Shown: positions 28,503 to 36,768, counted from the first letter of the stretch. The stretch: DNA of 64,000 nucleotides from Peribacillus simplex NBRC 15720 = DSM 1321 (GCF_002243645.1 NZ_CP017704.1:4048001-4112000), one strand, 5' to 3'. Notes: generated by a model not told the origin, from the sequence alone. A program made the numbers and translations.

Positions 28503-30170
28503 ATGAAAGTACATATCATTGCCCCGTATGAATCAATGATTCCAATTATAAAAGCGTGTGTGCCTCTTTATCCAGATTTAGAAATAGGGTATTCGATAGG
28601 CGACTTGGAAAAGGGTGTCGAACTTGCGAAAATGGAAGAGGAAAACGGAGCGGATGCCATAATCAGCAGGGGAGGAACGGCCAAGTTAATTAAGAGGTCC
28701 GTCAATATTCCAGTGATCGACATGCACCTTTCCGGTTATGATATGATTCGTTCCCTGACATTAGCCAGTGAGCTTAAAGATAAAACGGCCATCGTAGGAT
28801 TTTCTAACATAACATCAGGCGCCCAATCGATTATCGACTTATTGGACCTTCCTTTACAGGTATATACGGTCCGTGAATCAAAAGATGTAGCTCCTCTCAT
28901 TTTGACTTTGAAAAACGAGGGTTATAAACAGATCGTTGGTGATGTGATTACAATAAATACAACCATCTCTTATGGAATGAAAGGATTCCTCATTCAATCG
29001 GGAAAGGAATCAATCATAAGGGCCATCAATGATGCTAGGGAAATGATTACCTATCTTCAATACAAAAGCGACATCAATAGGATGTTTGAAAGGCTTTTAG
29101 TCAAAGAAGTCCATAATATCGTCATTTTAAATAGTGATAATCAAATCGTCTATGAGCATTTAACGGATTTTGACTCCAACCCATTGAGCGATGATCAATA
29201 TAGAACCATGAATGGAGAAGTGAACGTAAGTAAGCAGCTTCATACCAGTTTTTCACAGGATGGCAGCAGTATAGAGGTGGACGGCTTTTGGCATGATGGT
29301 TTGTACTCGTCATATGGGGTTTATGTATTAGATGCGAGTCCTGTGAAACGATTCGATCAAAAAGGTGTGCAGATCAAGGCAGCTTCTATATCAGAACCGA
29401 TTGCCATGGATACCGTTCTGATAAATAATGTAACAGCACTCTATAAGAACCATGAAATCATTCAATTAAAAGGAAATCGAGGGACGGGTAAAGAGTTTCT
29501 TGTAAATCAAATACATAATGAACAAACAAAAAATGGAAAGCTCCTTATAATTGATTTCGAAGAATTCAAGGAAGCCGATCTTAACAAGTTGCCTCTTGAG
29601 CATATCCGCACCATAACTTTGAAGAATATCGATTGTCTACAGGATTATGAACCATTAAGAGAATTTCTAAGCACTTGCTGCAGAAAAAATCTATCGATAT
29701 TCATTGTATCAAATGTTCAAATCAACGAAGCCATTGCTGGAAATTTTGCAATAAACACGATTCATATGCAGGATTTATCGCAACGTAAGAGCGATATAGG
29801 AAACTTAACGAAATTCTTCTTATCCTATTATCATCAAACGTATGGAACGACAGCTATGAATATAAAAAGTGATGCCCTTGCTCTTCTGGAAGAGTATTCG
29901 TATCCTAACAACATCGACGATTTAAAACAGTTAATTAAGCAAATAGCCTTAAATGAAAAAGAGTATGTGATACGAAAGGAAACCATTGAGAAAATAATAG
30001 CAGATAATAACATTCCGACTGATATCTTCGTTTCACAAAAAGCGACGCTAAAAGAAATGGAAAAGTATATCATTCAGCGAGTTCTGAAAGAGGAAAATTA
30101 TAATCAAACGAAAACTGCCGAACGATTGGGGATCAACCGGGCAACATTATGGCGCAAACTTAAAGAATGA
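28503..30170 (+). CDS. PrpR-like sensor regulator with degenerate AAA+ domain and Fis HTH
   Basis: 555 residues. PrpR_N sensory domain (about 1-175; IISRGGTAKLIKR, GFSNITSGAQ), a PAS-like linker (about 185-290), a region related to NtrC-type AAA+ (about 305-480) and a C-terminal Fis-type HTH (TKTAERLGINRATLWRKLKE). Walker A is present (KGNRGTGKEF), but the GAFTGA loop is missing: only about 15 residues lie between LLIIDFEEF and ITLKNIDCL. The REDLYYRL-type arginine-finger region is also absent. It should therefore not activate sigma-54 polymerase. ATG 28503 was preferred over 28497 because AAAGTAGG is 8 bases upstream. It precedes the permease/kinase/dehydrogenase genes and is the likely local regulator. 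Confidence 0.85.
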   Translation: MKVHIIAPYESMIPIIKACVPLYPDLEIGYSIGDLEKGVELAKMEEENGADAIISRGGTAKLIKRSVNIPVIDMHLSGYDMIRSLTLASELKDKTAIVGFSNITSGAQSIIDLLDLPLQVYTVRESKDVAPLILTLKNEGYKQIVGDVITINTTISYGMKGFLIQSGKESIIRAINDAREMITYLQYKSDINRMFERLLVKEVHNIVILNSDNQIVYEHLTDFDSNPLSDDQYRTMNGEVNVSKQLHTSFSQDGSSIEVDGFWHDGLYSSYGVYVLDASPVKRFDQKGVQIKAASISEPIAMDTVLINNVTALYKNHEIIQLKGNRGTGKEFLVNQIHNEQTKNGKLLIIDFEEFKEADLNKLPLEHIRTITLKNIDCLQDYEPLREFLSTCCRKNLSIFIVSNVQINEAIAGNFAINTIHMQDLSQRKSDIGNLTKFFLSYYHQTYGTTAMNIKSDALALLEEYSYPNNIDDLKQLIKQIALNEKEYVIRKETIEKIIADNNIPTDIFVSQKATLKEMEKYIIQRVLKEENYNQTKTAERLGINRATLWRKLKE

Positions 30171-30190
30171 CTTTAAGTTTGCTTTTTTTT
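30154..30190 (+). terminator. Terminator overlapping the end of the PrpR-like gene
   Basis: Perfect 12-bp stem GCAAACTTAAAG / CTTTAAGTTTGC with loop AATGA that contains the stop codon, then eight T. The left arm is the last codons of the regulator. Confidence 0.85.
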
Positions 30191-30209
30191 TGATCAAATT
30201 GTTGCATTT

Positions 30210-30238
30210 TTAAACTATTTTCATTAAAGGTAGTTTAA
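30210..30238. promoter_or_regulatory. Inverted repeat, candidate operator of the sugar-acid genes
   Basis: TTAAACTA (30210-30217), 13 bases, TAGTTTAA (30231-30238). A perfect 8-bp inverted repeat just upstream of the kdgT promoter. A plausible site for the Fis-HTH regulator; not proven. Confidence 0.45.
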
Positions 30239-30252
30239 TATTTTTGTAAGTG

Positions 30253-30281
30253 TTGCTTTTATTAACATCATATTTTAATAT
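30253..30281 (+). promoter_or_regulatory. Possible promoter of kdgT-dtnK-pdxA2
   Basis: TTGCTT (30253-30258), 17 bases, TAATAT (30276-30281). A modest sigma-A match. No -24/-12 sigma-54 element was seen. Confidence 0.45.
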
Positions 30282-30287
30282 AAACAT

Positions 30288-30301
30288 TGTAAGCGCTTTA
30301 A
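30288..30301 (+). promoter_or_regulatory. cre-like CcpA site before kdgT
   Basis: TGTAAGCGCTTTAA matches TGWAANCGNTNWCA at 13 of 14 positions and lies at the predicted transcription start, suited to carbon catabolite repression. Confidence 0.65.
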
Positions 30302-30325
30302 TAATAAAACAAAGGGGTTTTTATT

Positions 30326-31300
30326 ATGAGAATTAAAGCAACGCTTGATCGTATCCCAGGGGGGATGATGGTTGTTCCGCTATTGCTGGCAGCCACTATC
30401 AATACATTATTTCCTAGTCTATTAAGGATTGGCGGTTTTACGGAAGCACTGTTCGTGAACAGTTCAAGTGCTTTGATAGCATTATTCCTTTTAATTGCCG
30501 GAACGCAAATCAATCTTCGTACAGCAGGCACTTCGGTGAAAAAGGGCGTTACACTTTTAACATATAAGTGGGTGTTAGGAGCACTGGTCGGCCTACTTGG
30601 ATTCTGGCTGGCCGATAGTAACGGATTGTTTTTAGGAATGGCACCATTGGCAATTATTGCTGCCATGACAAATTCCAATGGCGGGCTTTATATTGCATTA
30701 GCCGGTCAGTATGGAAAGGAAGAAGACAAGGCCGCTTACCCATTTCTCGCTTTAAGTGACGGTCCATTCTTAACAATGGTAGCGCTTGCTATTTTCGGGA
30801 CAATGGGCTTCGCTGATGGCATGTTCTCTCCAACTTCGTTCATTGCCGTATTGCTTCCGCTGCTAGTCGGGGTGGTATTAGGGAATTTAGATTCCGAGAT
30901 GAAAGATTTTCTTTCTAAAGGAAGCGATAAGCTTGTTCCGTTCTTTGCTTTTTCATTAGGAATGGGGATTAATTTCACAGCGATAATCCAAGGGGGATTA
31001 AGTGGGGTATTACTTGGTGTGATTACAGTTCTCCTAACTGGTGGAGGAGGGTATCTGATCTTTAAATGGATAGGATGGAACCCGATTGTCGGTGCTTCTG
31101 AAGGTTCCACTGCGGGTAACGCTGTCGGGACTCCGGTGGCTATCGTGGCAGCGAATGCTTCATTCGGAATCCATGCAGAGCTTGCTACTGTACAAATTGC
31201 AGCAAGTGTTGTGACAACAGCTATCCTTCTCCCGATATTCATCGGCTTCCTATCCAAGCACTTGGATAAGAAGGGTGGAGTGGCTAAATACAATAATTAG
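30326..31300 (+). CDS. kdgT: KdgT-family sugar-acid permease
   Basis: 324 residues with about ten hydrophobic segments. 2-keto-3-deoxygluconate permease family; GGMMVVPLLLAATINTLFP at the N-terminus, MTNSNGGLYIAL in the middle and GASEGSTAGNAVGTPVAI near the end. Members import KDG by proton symport. Here the adjacent kinase and PdxA2 suggest a C4 acid (threonate or erythronate) as the real substrate, which is an inference. AAAGGGG precedes the ATG. First gene of kdgT-dtnK-pdxA2, with 28 bases to the next. Confidence 0.9.
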   Translation: MRIKATLDRIPGGMMVVPLLLAATINTLFPSLLRIGGFTEALFVNSSSALIALFLLIAGTQINLRTAGTSVKKGVTLLTYKWVLGALVGLLGFWLADSNGLFLGMAPLAIIAAMTNSNGGLYIALAGQYGKEEDKAAYPFLALSDGPFLTMVALAIFGTMGFADGMFSPTSFIAVLLPLLVGVVLGNLDSEMKDFLSKGSDKLVPFFAFSLGMGINFTAIIQGGLSGVLLGVITVLLTGGGGYLIFKWIGWNPIVGASEGSTAGNAVGTPVAIVAANASFGIHAELATVQIAASVVTTAILLPIFIGFLSKHLDKKGGVAKYNN

Positions 31301-31328
31301 GCTAGCCCATGTTTTGGAGGGGATTGAA

Positions 31329-32621
31329 ATGAAATTAGCGATCATCGCGGATGATTTAACGGGTGCCAATGATAGCGGTGTCCAATTAGCTCGACATGGT
31401 CTTAAAACGACCGTACTATTTGGGTTGGATGAAGAAAATGTAAGGAATTATGATGCCGTCGTATTTGATACGGACAGCCGCTCCCTGGAGAGGCAAGATG
31501 CTTACGATAAAGTCAAGGCAGCAGCAGATTTTCTAAAGCGGGCTGGCTTCTCAACGATCTTCAAAAAGCTAGATTCGACAATGCGCGGAAATATCGGTGC
31601 TGAAATTGATGCCATGTATGATGCTATAAAACCGGATTTAGTCATGATTGCTCCAGGATATCCTAAAAATGGAAGATCCATTCTGGATTCTACCCACTAT
31701 TTAAATGGTATTCCTCTTGGAGAAACAGAGATTTCCCAGGATCCAAAAACGCCTGTGACAAAATCATATCTGCCAGAGTTGATTGGTGCCCAGACATCAC
31801 ATCAAATTGGTACAATTACAGTGAAGGATTTGGAAAAAGGCAAAAACCATGTGAACGATAAGTTAAAAGGGTTTACAGAGGATTCGATAACGTATATCAT
31901 CATCGATGCAACTGAAGAGCAGCATTTGAAGGACATATTGAATTATACAAAAGAAATGAATCTTGAAGTGGCCTGGGCGGGATCGGCAGGGATCGCCAAT
32001 TACCTGCCTGACCATTATTCCATTCCACACAAGGAAAATCGATTGAATATCCCTATTTCAACTTTGCCGGTTCTTACAGTGATCGGAAGTGTAAATAAGA
32101 ATTCACGGAAACAATTGAAAAAAATGTTGGAACAGACCCAGGTACATGCGATATCATTCGAGTCCCATAAAGCTGTAGGGGACGACCGGGAAAGAACAGA
32201 GGAAATCAGGAGAGTCTATCATGAGGCCATCCAAATGGCAGCAGAAGGGCACGATGTTGTCATTTATTCCACTGCAGAAAAACCAGATATTGAAAAGGCT
32301 TGGAAAACAGGCGAATCTAAAGGACTTACTCATACTCAGGTCAGTAACGAGATTGTGAAAGCGATTGGAACAGTATGTTCTGTCCTGTTAGAGAAACAAT
32401 ATTTTAAAGGTGTGACAATGACCGGCGGCGATACAGCCAAGCAAATATGCAATCTATGGGATGTAAAAGGTTTCGAATTGCTGGATGAACTGGAAATAGG
32501 AGTTCCTATCTCCAAATTCTTAGGTAATGACGCTATTTATGTCGTCACGAAAGCTGGAGGATTTGGTTCAGAGGACGTATTTATCCATGCGATGAATAAG
32601 TTGAAAGGGGAGAATGCTTGA
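31329..32621 (+). CDS. dtnK: Four-carbon acid sugar kinase (DUF1537), D-threonate/D-erythronate kinase
   Basis: 430 residues. DUF1537 family: N-terminal substrate domain starting IIADDLTGANDSGVQ, C-terminal nucleotide domain with TMTGGDTAKQI and GVPISKFLG near the end. Such kinases phosphorylate D-threonate, D-erythronate or related acids at C4. Next to pdxA2 the characterised reaction is D-threonate (or D-erythronate) 4-phosphorylation. ATG 31329 follows GGAGGGGATTG; the longer frame overlaps kdgT. The stop overlaps the pdxA2 start (TGATG). Confidence 0.88.
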   Translation: MKLAIIADDLTGANDSGVQLARHGLKTTVLFGLDEENVRNYDAVVFDTDSRSLERQDAYDKVKAAADFLKRAGFSTIFKKLDSTMRGNIGAEIDAMYDAIKPDLVMIAPGYPKNGRSILDSTHYLNGIPLGETEISQDPKTPVTKSYLPELIGAQTSHQIGTITVKDLEKGKNHVNDKLKGFTEDSITYIIIDATEEQHLKDILNYTKEMNLEVAWAGSAGIANYLPDHYSIPHKENRLNIPISTLPVLTVIGSVNKNSRKQLKKMLEQTQVHAISFESHKAVGDDRERTEEIRRVYHEAIQMAAEGHDVVIYSTAEKPDIEKAWKTGESKGLTHTQVSNEIVKAIGTVCSVLLEKQYFKGVTMTGGDTAKQICNLWDVKGFELLDELEIGVPISKFLGNDAIYVVTKAGGFGSEDVFIHAMNKLKGENA

Positions 32622-33616
32622 TGAGACCCATTATCGGAATTACTATGGGAGATGCGGCGGGAATTGGCCCGGAAATTATAGTAAAAGCATTGGCTCACGT
32701 TGAGGTGTATCAACAGTGCAGGCCGCTTATTATCGGAGATGCGAAAATAATAGAAAAGGTAAAGCCTATCGTAGGCTTTGAGGGGATGGTGCATGCCATA
32801 AAAGATCCTGCAGAGGCAAAGTATGAGTTCGGTTCGCTAGATGTTCTGGATTTGGATATCCTACCTTTGGATCTTCCGTTTGGAGAGGTTTCTGCAATAG
32901 CAGGAGACGGTGCCTTTCAATACTTGGCAAAGGCCATCGACTTGGCAAAGGAGAAGAAGATTCATTCAATTTGTACCGCCCCTTTGAATAAAGAAGCGCT
33001 TCACAAAGGTGGTCATATGTATCCTGGCCATACAGAGATTCTTGCTGACCTTACAGGTACAGATGACTTTTCGATGATGCTAACTACTCCCAATTTAAAG
33101 GTCATCCATCTGACGACTCATATGGGGCTGATTGAAGCTATCGAAAGCATTAATCCTGAGCGGACGTACAGAGTGATTAAGCTTGCACATGAAACGCTGA
33201 CAAAGGCGGGCTTCCAAAACCCAAGCATTGCCGTTTGTGGTATAAACCCTCATGCAGGGGAAAATGGCTTATTTGGAAATGGTGAAGAAGAAGAGAAATT
33301 AATGCCTGGAATAGAAAGGGCACAGGGTGAGGGAATCAATGTAAGCGGGCCGCTTCCTGCAGATACATTGTTCTTCAGGGCTGGCCGTGGAGATTTTGAT
33401 ATTGTCATTGCCTGTTATCATGATCAGGGACATGCCCCTATAAAGGTTATGGGAATTGAGGCTGGGGTCAATATTACAGTAGGGCTCAAAGGCGGCATTG
33501 TCCGAACTTCCGTAGATCATGGTACAGCCTTTGATATCGCTGGGAAGAACATCGCTGATGAAAAAAGTATGCTTGCGGCCATTCAGTCAGCAATTGAATT
33601 AGCTCCAAAGCAATAA
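32621..33616 (+). CDS. pdxA2: PdxA2, 4-phospho-D-threonate/erythronate 3-dehydrogenase
   Basis: 331 residues, PdxA family of NAD-dependent dehydrogenase/decarboxylases. Metal-binding histidines in YPGHTE, INPHAGE and YHDQGHAP are all present, as is the substrate motif CTAPLNKEA. Beside a DUF1537 kinase, PdxA2 oxidises 4-phospho-D-threonate (or -erythronate) and decarboxylates it to dihydroxyacetone phosphate. It is not the pyridoxine enzyme by context (no pdxJ; Bacillaceae make PLP by PdxST). ATG 32621 overlaps the dtnK stop by one base; AAGGGGAG lies upstream. Confidence 0.9.
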   Translation: MRPIIGITMGDAAGIGPEIIVKALAHVEVYQQCRPLIIGDAKIIEKVKPIVGFEGMVHAIKDPAEAKYEFGSLDVLDLDILPLDLPFGEVSAIAGDGAFQYLAKAIDLAKEKKIHSICTAPLNKEALHKGGHMYPGHTEILADLTGTDDFSMMLTTPNLKVIHLTTHMGLIEAIESINPERTYRVIKLAHETLTKAGFQNPSIAVCGINPHAGENGLFGNGEEEEKLMPGIERAQGEGINVSGPLPADTLFFRAGRGDFDIVIACYHDQGHAPIKVMGIEAGVNITVGLKGGIVRTSVDHGTAFDIAGKNIADEKSMLAAIQSAIELAPKQ

Positions 33617-33622
33617 ATATAG

Positions 33623-33652
33623 AAGCTGCCGGGATGAATCCCGGCAGCTTTT
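33623..33652 (+). terminator. Terminator of the sugar-acid genes
   Basis: AAGCTGCCGGG / CCCGGCAGCTT stem with a 6-base loop and T residues, 7 bases after pdxA2. Confidence 0.83.
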
Positions 33653-33826
33653 AAGTTTGGCTGATTTTCCGTTTAAGGCATTTACTACTCCTGCTAAGAA
33701 TAAATTGGGGAAAAAAGAATATTTATTTCCGTGTATATCGTGATCTCTCTTTGTATAAATGGAGAGAAATATAAATGGAGATTGTGCAAAATGCACCAAT
33801 GCATTTCCAATTAGAGGATTATTTGC
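33653..33826. other. AT-rich spacer before sppA, no gene seen
   Basis: Contains no open frame with a ribosome binding site. The internal motif GAGAAATATAAATGGAGA is not recognised. Confidence 0.4.
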
Positions 33827-33880
33827 TACAATTTTATATGTCTTAGTTTATCATGGAATGAAACATTTTCGTCATTAGTT
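33827..33880 (+). repeat. Right copy of the 54-bp direct repeat (sigma-W promoter region)
   Basis: 45 of 54 positions are identical to 28265-28318, in the same orientation, 5562 bp apart. Contains the TGAAAC of the sppA promoter. Confidence 0.8.
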
Positions 33881-33884
33881 CGTA
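33859..33884 (+). promoter_or_regulatory. Sigma-W promoter of sppA-yteJ
   Basis: TGAAAC (33859-33864), 16-base spacer, CGTA (33881-33884). Exact match to the ECF sigma-W consensus. sppA-yteJ belongs to the sigma-W regulon in B. subtilis. Confidence 0.88.
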
Positions 33885-33922
33885 TGGTAAGAAGGATACA
33901 TATATCTTAAGGGGGAAAACAG

Positions 33923-34924
33923 ATGAATGGAAAGCGTTGGGCGGCACTTGGAATCGCAGCCGTTTTATTTTTTGTCTCTATTGCTGTAGGGGCGGCTACG
34001 ACTCTATTTACAGCGGATACGGAAAATATCATTGATGAACTATTTGCTTCCGAAAGTGCATTTTACGAGGAAGTCATAGAAGGTGATGATTACTCAAATG
34101 TTATTGCCGTATTTGATGTAGAGGGCACGATTCAAGATACAGGAGAAGCCTCATTACTTAGTTCAGCAACATATAATCACCGTGCCTTCATGGATAAGCT
34201 GAAGATGGCAGAGGAAAATGATGATATCAAAGGAATCATCCTTCGGGTGAATTCTCCAGGCGGCGGTGTCGTCGAAAGTGCAGAGATCTATGACAAGATC
34301 CTTGATATCAAGAAAGTGAAAAAACCTGTCTATGTTTCCATGGGGTCAATGGCGGCTTCCGGTGGATATTATATTTCTGCACCAGCGGATAAGATATACG
34401 CCAGCCCAGAAACGATGACGGGTTCACTTGGCGTCATCATGCATGGGTATAATTACGAGAAGCTGGCCAAGAAGTATGGTGTTGAGTTCGAAACCATCAA
34501 AAGCGGACCACACAAAGATATTATGAGCCCGACCCGGGAAATGACTGGGGAAGAACGTGAAATACTGCAAAATATGATTAATAATTCTTATGATCAATTT
34601 GTAAAAGTGATTGCAGACGGACGCGGTATGACAGAGAAGGAAGTAAGGGAAATAGCCGATGGCCGCATTTATGATGGACGTCAGGCTAAAGAAAACCATC
34701 TAATCGATGATTTCGGCCATTTGGATGATGTAATTGCCGCGATGAAAACTGATATCGGTAAAAAGGATGCTCAAGTAATCCGTTATACAGATGAGGCAGG
34801 TTTCGGTTCATTATTCAGTATGGGTGCACAAAAAATGTTGGGAAATGATGTGGAAACGGCAGTCTTGACAAAAATCCTTTCCTCTTCAAATTCTCCACGC
34901 TTAATGTATTTGTATGCGGAATAG
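33923..34924 (+). CDS. sppA: Signal peptide peptidase SppA
   Basis: 333 residues. N-terminal membrane anchor (about 8-28), then an S49 Ser/Lys peptidase domain. The catalytic serine S146 lies in GSMAASGGYY and the lysine K198 in SGPHKD, equivalent to S147/K199 of B. subtilis SppA. It degrades residual signal peptides in the membrane and contributes to lantibiotic resistance under envelope stress. GGGGG precedes the ATG. First gene of sppA-yteJ with an exact sigma-W promoter. Confidence 0.96.
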   Translation: MNGKRWAALGIAAVLFFVSIAVGAATTLFTADTENIIDELFASESAFYEEVIEGDDYSNVIAVFDVEGTIQDTGEASLLSSATYNHRAFMDKLKMAEENDDIKGIILRVNSPGGGVVESAEIYDKILDIKKVKKPVYVSMGSMAASGGYYISAPADKIYASPETMTGSLGVIMHGYNYEKLAKKYGVEFETIKSGPHKDIMSPTREMTGEEREILQNMINNSYDQFVKVIADGRGMTEKEVREIADGRIYDGRQAKENHLIDDFGHLDDVIAAMKTDIGKKDAQVIRYTDEAGFGSLFSMGAQKMLGNDVETAVLTKILSSSNSPRLMYLYAE

Positions 34925-34936
34925 GGGGGCTGAAGG

Positions 34937-35479
34937 ATGACGGAACGAAATGAAAACAATGAACAAATCGCTTCATCCAATCTAATGGCAGATCCAGGGG
35001 TTCCCGTTCAGCAGCAGGAATTTACACCAGCCAAGAAGGCCGTGGCGGATGACGAAGTCAAGAAAGTACATTTTGCTGGTTTTTGGATGAGGTTTTGGGC
35101 CTATTTAGCCGATCTATTGGTTATCGGAAGTTTGAACCGGATTTTGATTCATCCCATCTTCAAATTTTATGAAGGGACAGATGATCTCTGGTTTTCAGCA
35201 GAGGGCTTCTTAACAGGGGTCGTATTCTTCTTATACTTTGTTTTGATGACCAAATTCTTGAACCAAACCCTTGGCAAGATGATTTTTGGACTGAAAGTCG
35301 TTGCATTGAAGGATGAGAAAAAAAACATTTCATGGGGTACGATATTGTTCAGGGAGCTAATTGGCCGCTATATTTCAAAAGTCACTTGGATTGGCTATCT
35401 CTTGGCAGGCCTATTACCGAAGAAACAGGCTTTGCATGATGTCTTTGCAGACACGGGCGTTGTGTTGATCAGAAGATGA
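34937..35479 (+). CDS. yteJ: RDD membrane protein YteJ (SppI), partner/inhibitor of SppA
   Basis: 180 residues. A hydrophilic N-terminal 50 residues, then an RDD domain with about three membrane segments (FWMRFWAYLADLLVIG; LNQTLGKMIFGLKVVAL; KQALHDVFADTGVVLIRR). In B. subtilis YteJ is co-expressed with SppA under sigma-W and was reported to inhibit it (SppI). 12 bases separate it from sppA, indicating one operon. Confidence 0.92.
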   Translation: MTERNENNEQIASSNLMADPGVPVQQQEFTPAKKAVADDEVKKVHFAGFWMRFWAYLADLLVIGSLNRILIHPIFKFYEGTDDLWFSAEGFLTGVVFFLYFVLMTKFLNQTLGKMIFGLKVVALKDEKKNISWGTILFRELIGRYISKVTWIGYLLAGLLPKKQALHDVFADTGVVLIRR

Positions 35480-35578
35480 TTTCTTCGATTCATAAATCTG
35501 TAAGAGCGTGATTTTCGCTTTTGCAGGTTTATTTTTTTTGCATATGCCGATAATGATAGGCTGAAGGGGTGTGGGTGC

Positions 35579-36271
35579 ATGAAGTGGCTTTTGTTGATTA
35601 TGGGTATCCTCATTTTGGTGCTGCTAATTGTTGTTTTCACTAAAGTAAGAGTGTCGATCGACTACAAACGTGTCCAAACGAATGACCTAATACATATTAA
35701 ATTATCAGCTTGGTATGGGCTTTTTCACTATACATTCAAGGTTCCAGTCATCAAAATGGATGATGACTCGGCAGCTGTAGTAGTAAAGGAAGAGCAAGAA
35801 ATGAACGGAAAAACCGAAAAGGAAGAAATGAAAAAATACACGGCCGAAGATTTGCGTGACGGATTCGCAGACAGTCTGGAGATGCTTCAGCATATAATCG
35901 GATTTCATGGGATCGTCCGTCAATTCACAGGGAAAGTCCAAGTCAAAAAATTCACCTGGCATAGTATGGTCGGTACTAAAAACGCTGCACACACCGGTGT
36001 TTTAACTGGAGCATGCTGGGCACTTAAAGGTTCAATCATCGGTTTGCTGACAACCTATTTCAACTTCCGGATCATGCCCTCCTATTCCATTACACCCGAC
36101 TTTCAGAGATGGCAGGCAAACACGTCGATTTCCTGCATATTACAATTTAGAATCGGGCAGGCTATGGTGACTGGAATAAAACTGCTTCGTTATTGGAAAG
36201 GCGGAAAGCCGCATTTCAAGTCCAGGAAATTAGCGAAGCTATCAGGTGATTCCAATAAACAATCGTTCTAG
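35579..36271 (+). CDS. ytfI: DUF2953 membrane protein YtfI
   Basis: 230 residues. One N-terminal membrane segment (about 2-20, WLLLIMGILILVLLIVVF), then a soluble DUF2953 domain with DYKRVQTNDLIHIKLSAWYG. A second hydrophobic stretch lies at about 140-160. Function is unknown; in B. subtilis it is co-transcribed with ytfJ (gerW) in the forespore. It lies 15 bases before ytfJ. A GCATA at 35540 resembles a sigma-F/G -35, but I could not fit a good -10. Confidence 0.85.
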   Translation: MKWLLLIMGILILVLLIVVFTKVRVSIDYKRVQTNDLIHIKLSAWYGLFHYTFKVPVIKMDDDSAAVVVKEEQEMNGKTEKEEMKKYTAEDLRDGFADSLEMLQHIIGFHGIVRQFTGKVQVKKFTWHSMVGTKNAAHTGVLTGACWALKGSIIGLLTTYFNFRIMPSYSITPDFQRWQANTSISCILQFRIGQAMVTGIKLLRYWKGGKPHFKSRKLAKLSGDSNKQSF

Positions 36272-36286
36272 AGTGGAGGAATTTAA

Positions 36287-36763
36287 ATGTCAGATCATCC
36301 GATCCAAGGTTTAATGAAAGAAGCGATGGAAAATCTGAAAGAAATGGTCGATGTGAACACGATCATCGGAGATCCGGTGGAAACTCCGGATGGAAGTGTC
36401 ATTTTAACCGTATCCAAAGTTGGATTTGGTTTTGCAGCCGGTGGCAGCGAATTTGTTATGGATGGTAACCATCAAGGACAGCAAGGTGATTCCAAGCAGC
36501 CTTTTGGAGGAGGTAGCGGCGGTGGGGTTTCCATAACACCAATTGCCTTTTTAATTGTCGGTTCCCATGGGGTGAAAATGATTCATCTGGATGAAGGGAC
36601 GCACCTTCTCGAAAAAATGATGGATTTAGCTCCACAAGTCGTCGATAAGATTCAGTCCATGCTATCCAAGAAAGACAGTAATCAAAAGCAAGGAAGTAAT
36701 CAAGGCGGCAGTCAACCAGCTGTAAAGAGGTACCAAGAACCTAAACAGGATATAGATTTCTAA
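36287..36763 (+). CDS. ytfJ: GerW family sporulation protein YtfJ
   Basis: 158 residues, GerW family. MVDVNTIIGDPVETPDGSV near the N-terminus, a Gly-rich stretch (GGGSGGGVSITP) and VGSHGVKMIHLD. In B. subtilis GerW (YtfJ) is a forespore protein needed for a normal L-alanine germination response. A Gln/Ser/Asn-rich tail follows residue 130. AGTGGAGG precedes the ATG. Second gene of ytfIJ, ending in a terminator. Confidence 0.92.
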   Translation: MSDHPIQGLMKEAMENLKEMVDVNTIIGDPVETPDGSVILTVSKVGFGFAAGGSEFVMDGNHQGQQGDSKQPFGGGSGGGVSITPIAFLIVGSHGVKMIHLDEGTHLLEKMMDLAPQVVDKIQSMLSKKDSNQKQGSNQGGSQPAVKRYQEPKQDIDF

Positions 36764-36768
36764 CTGTG

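Noticed and set aside
30191..30325. Possible sigma-54 promoter for kdgT
   Set aside because: No TGGCAC-N5-TTGC type element was found, and the regulator lacks GAFTGA.
32621..33616. PdxA of pyridoxine synthesis
   Set aside because: Overlaps a DUF1537 kinase and follows a sugar-acid permease; Bacillaceae make PLP by PdxST. PdxA2 fits better.
28173..33922. Transposon or phage origin of the sugar-acid island
   Set aside because: No transposase, integrase or terminal inverted repeats seen; the flanking repeat is explained by duplication of the sppA promoter region.
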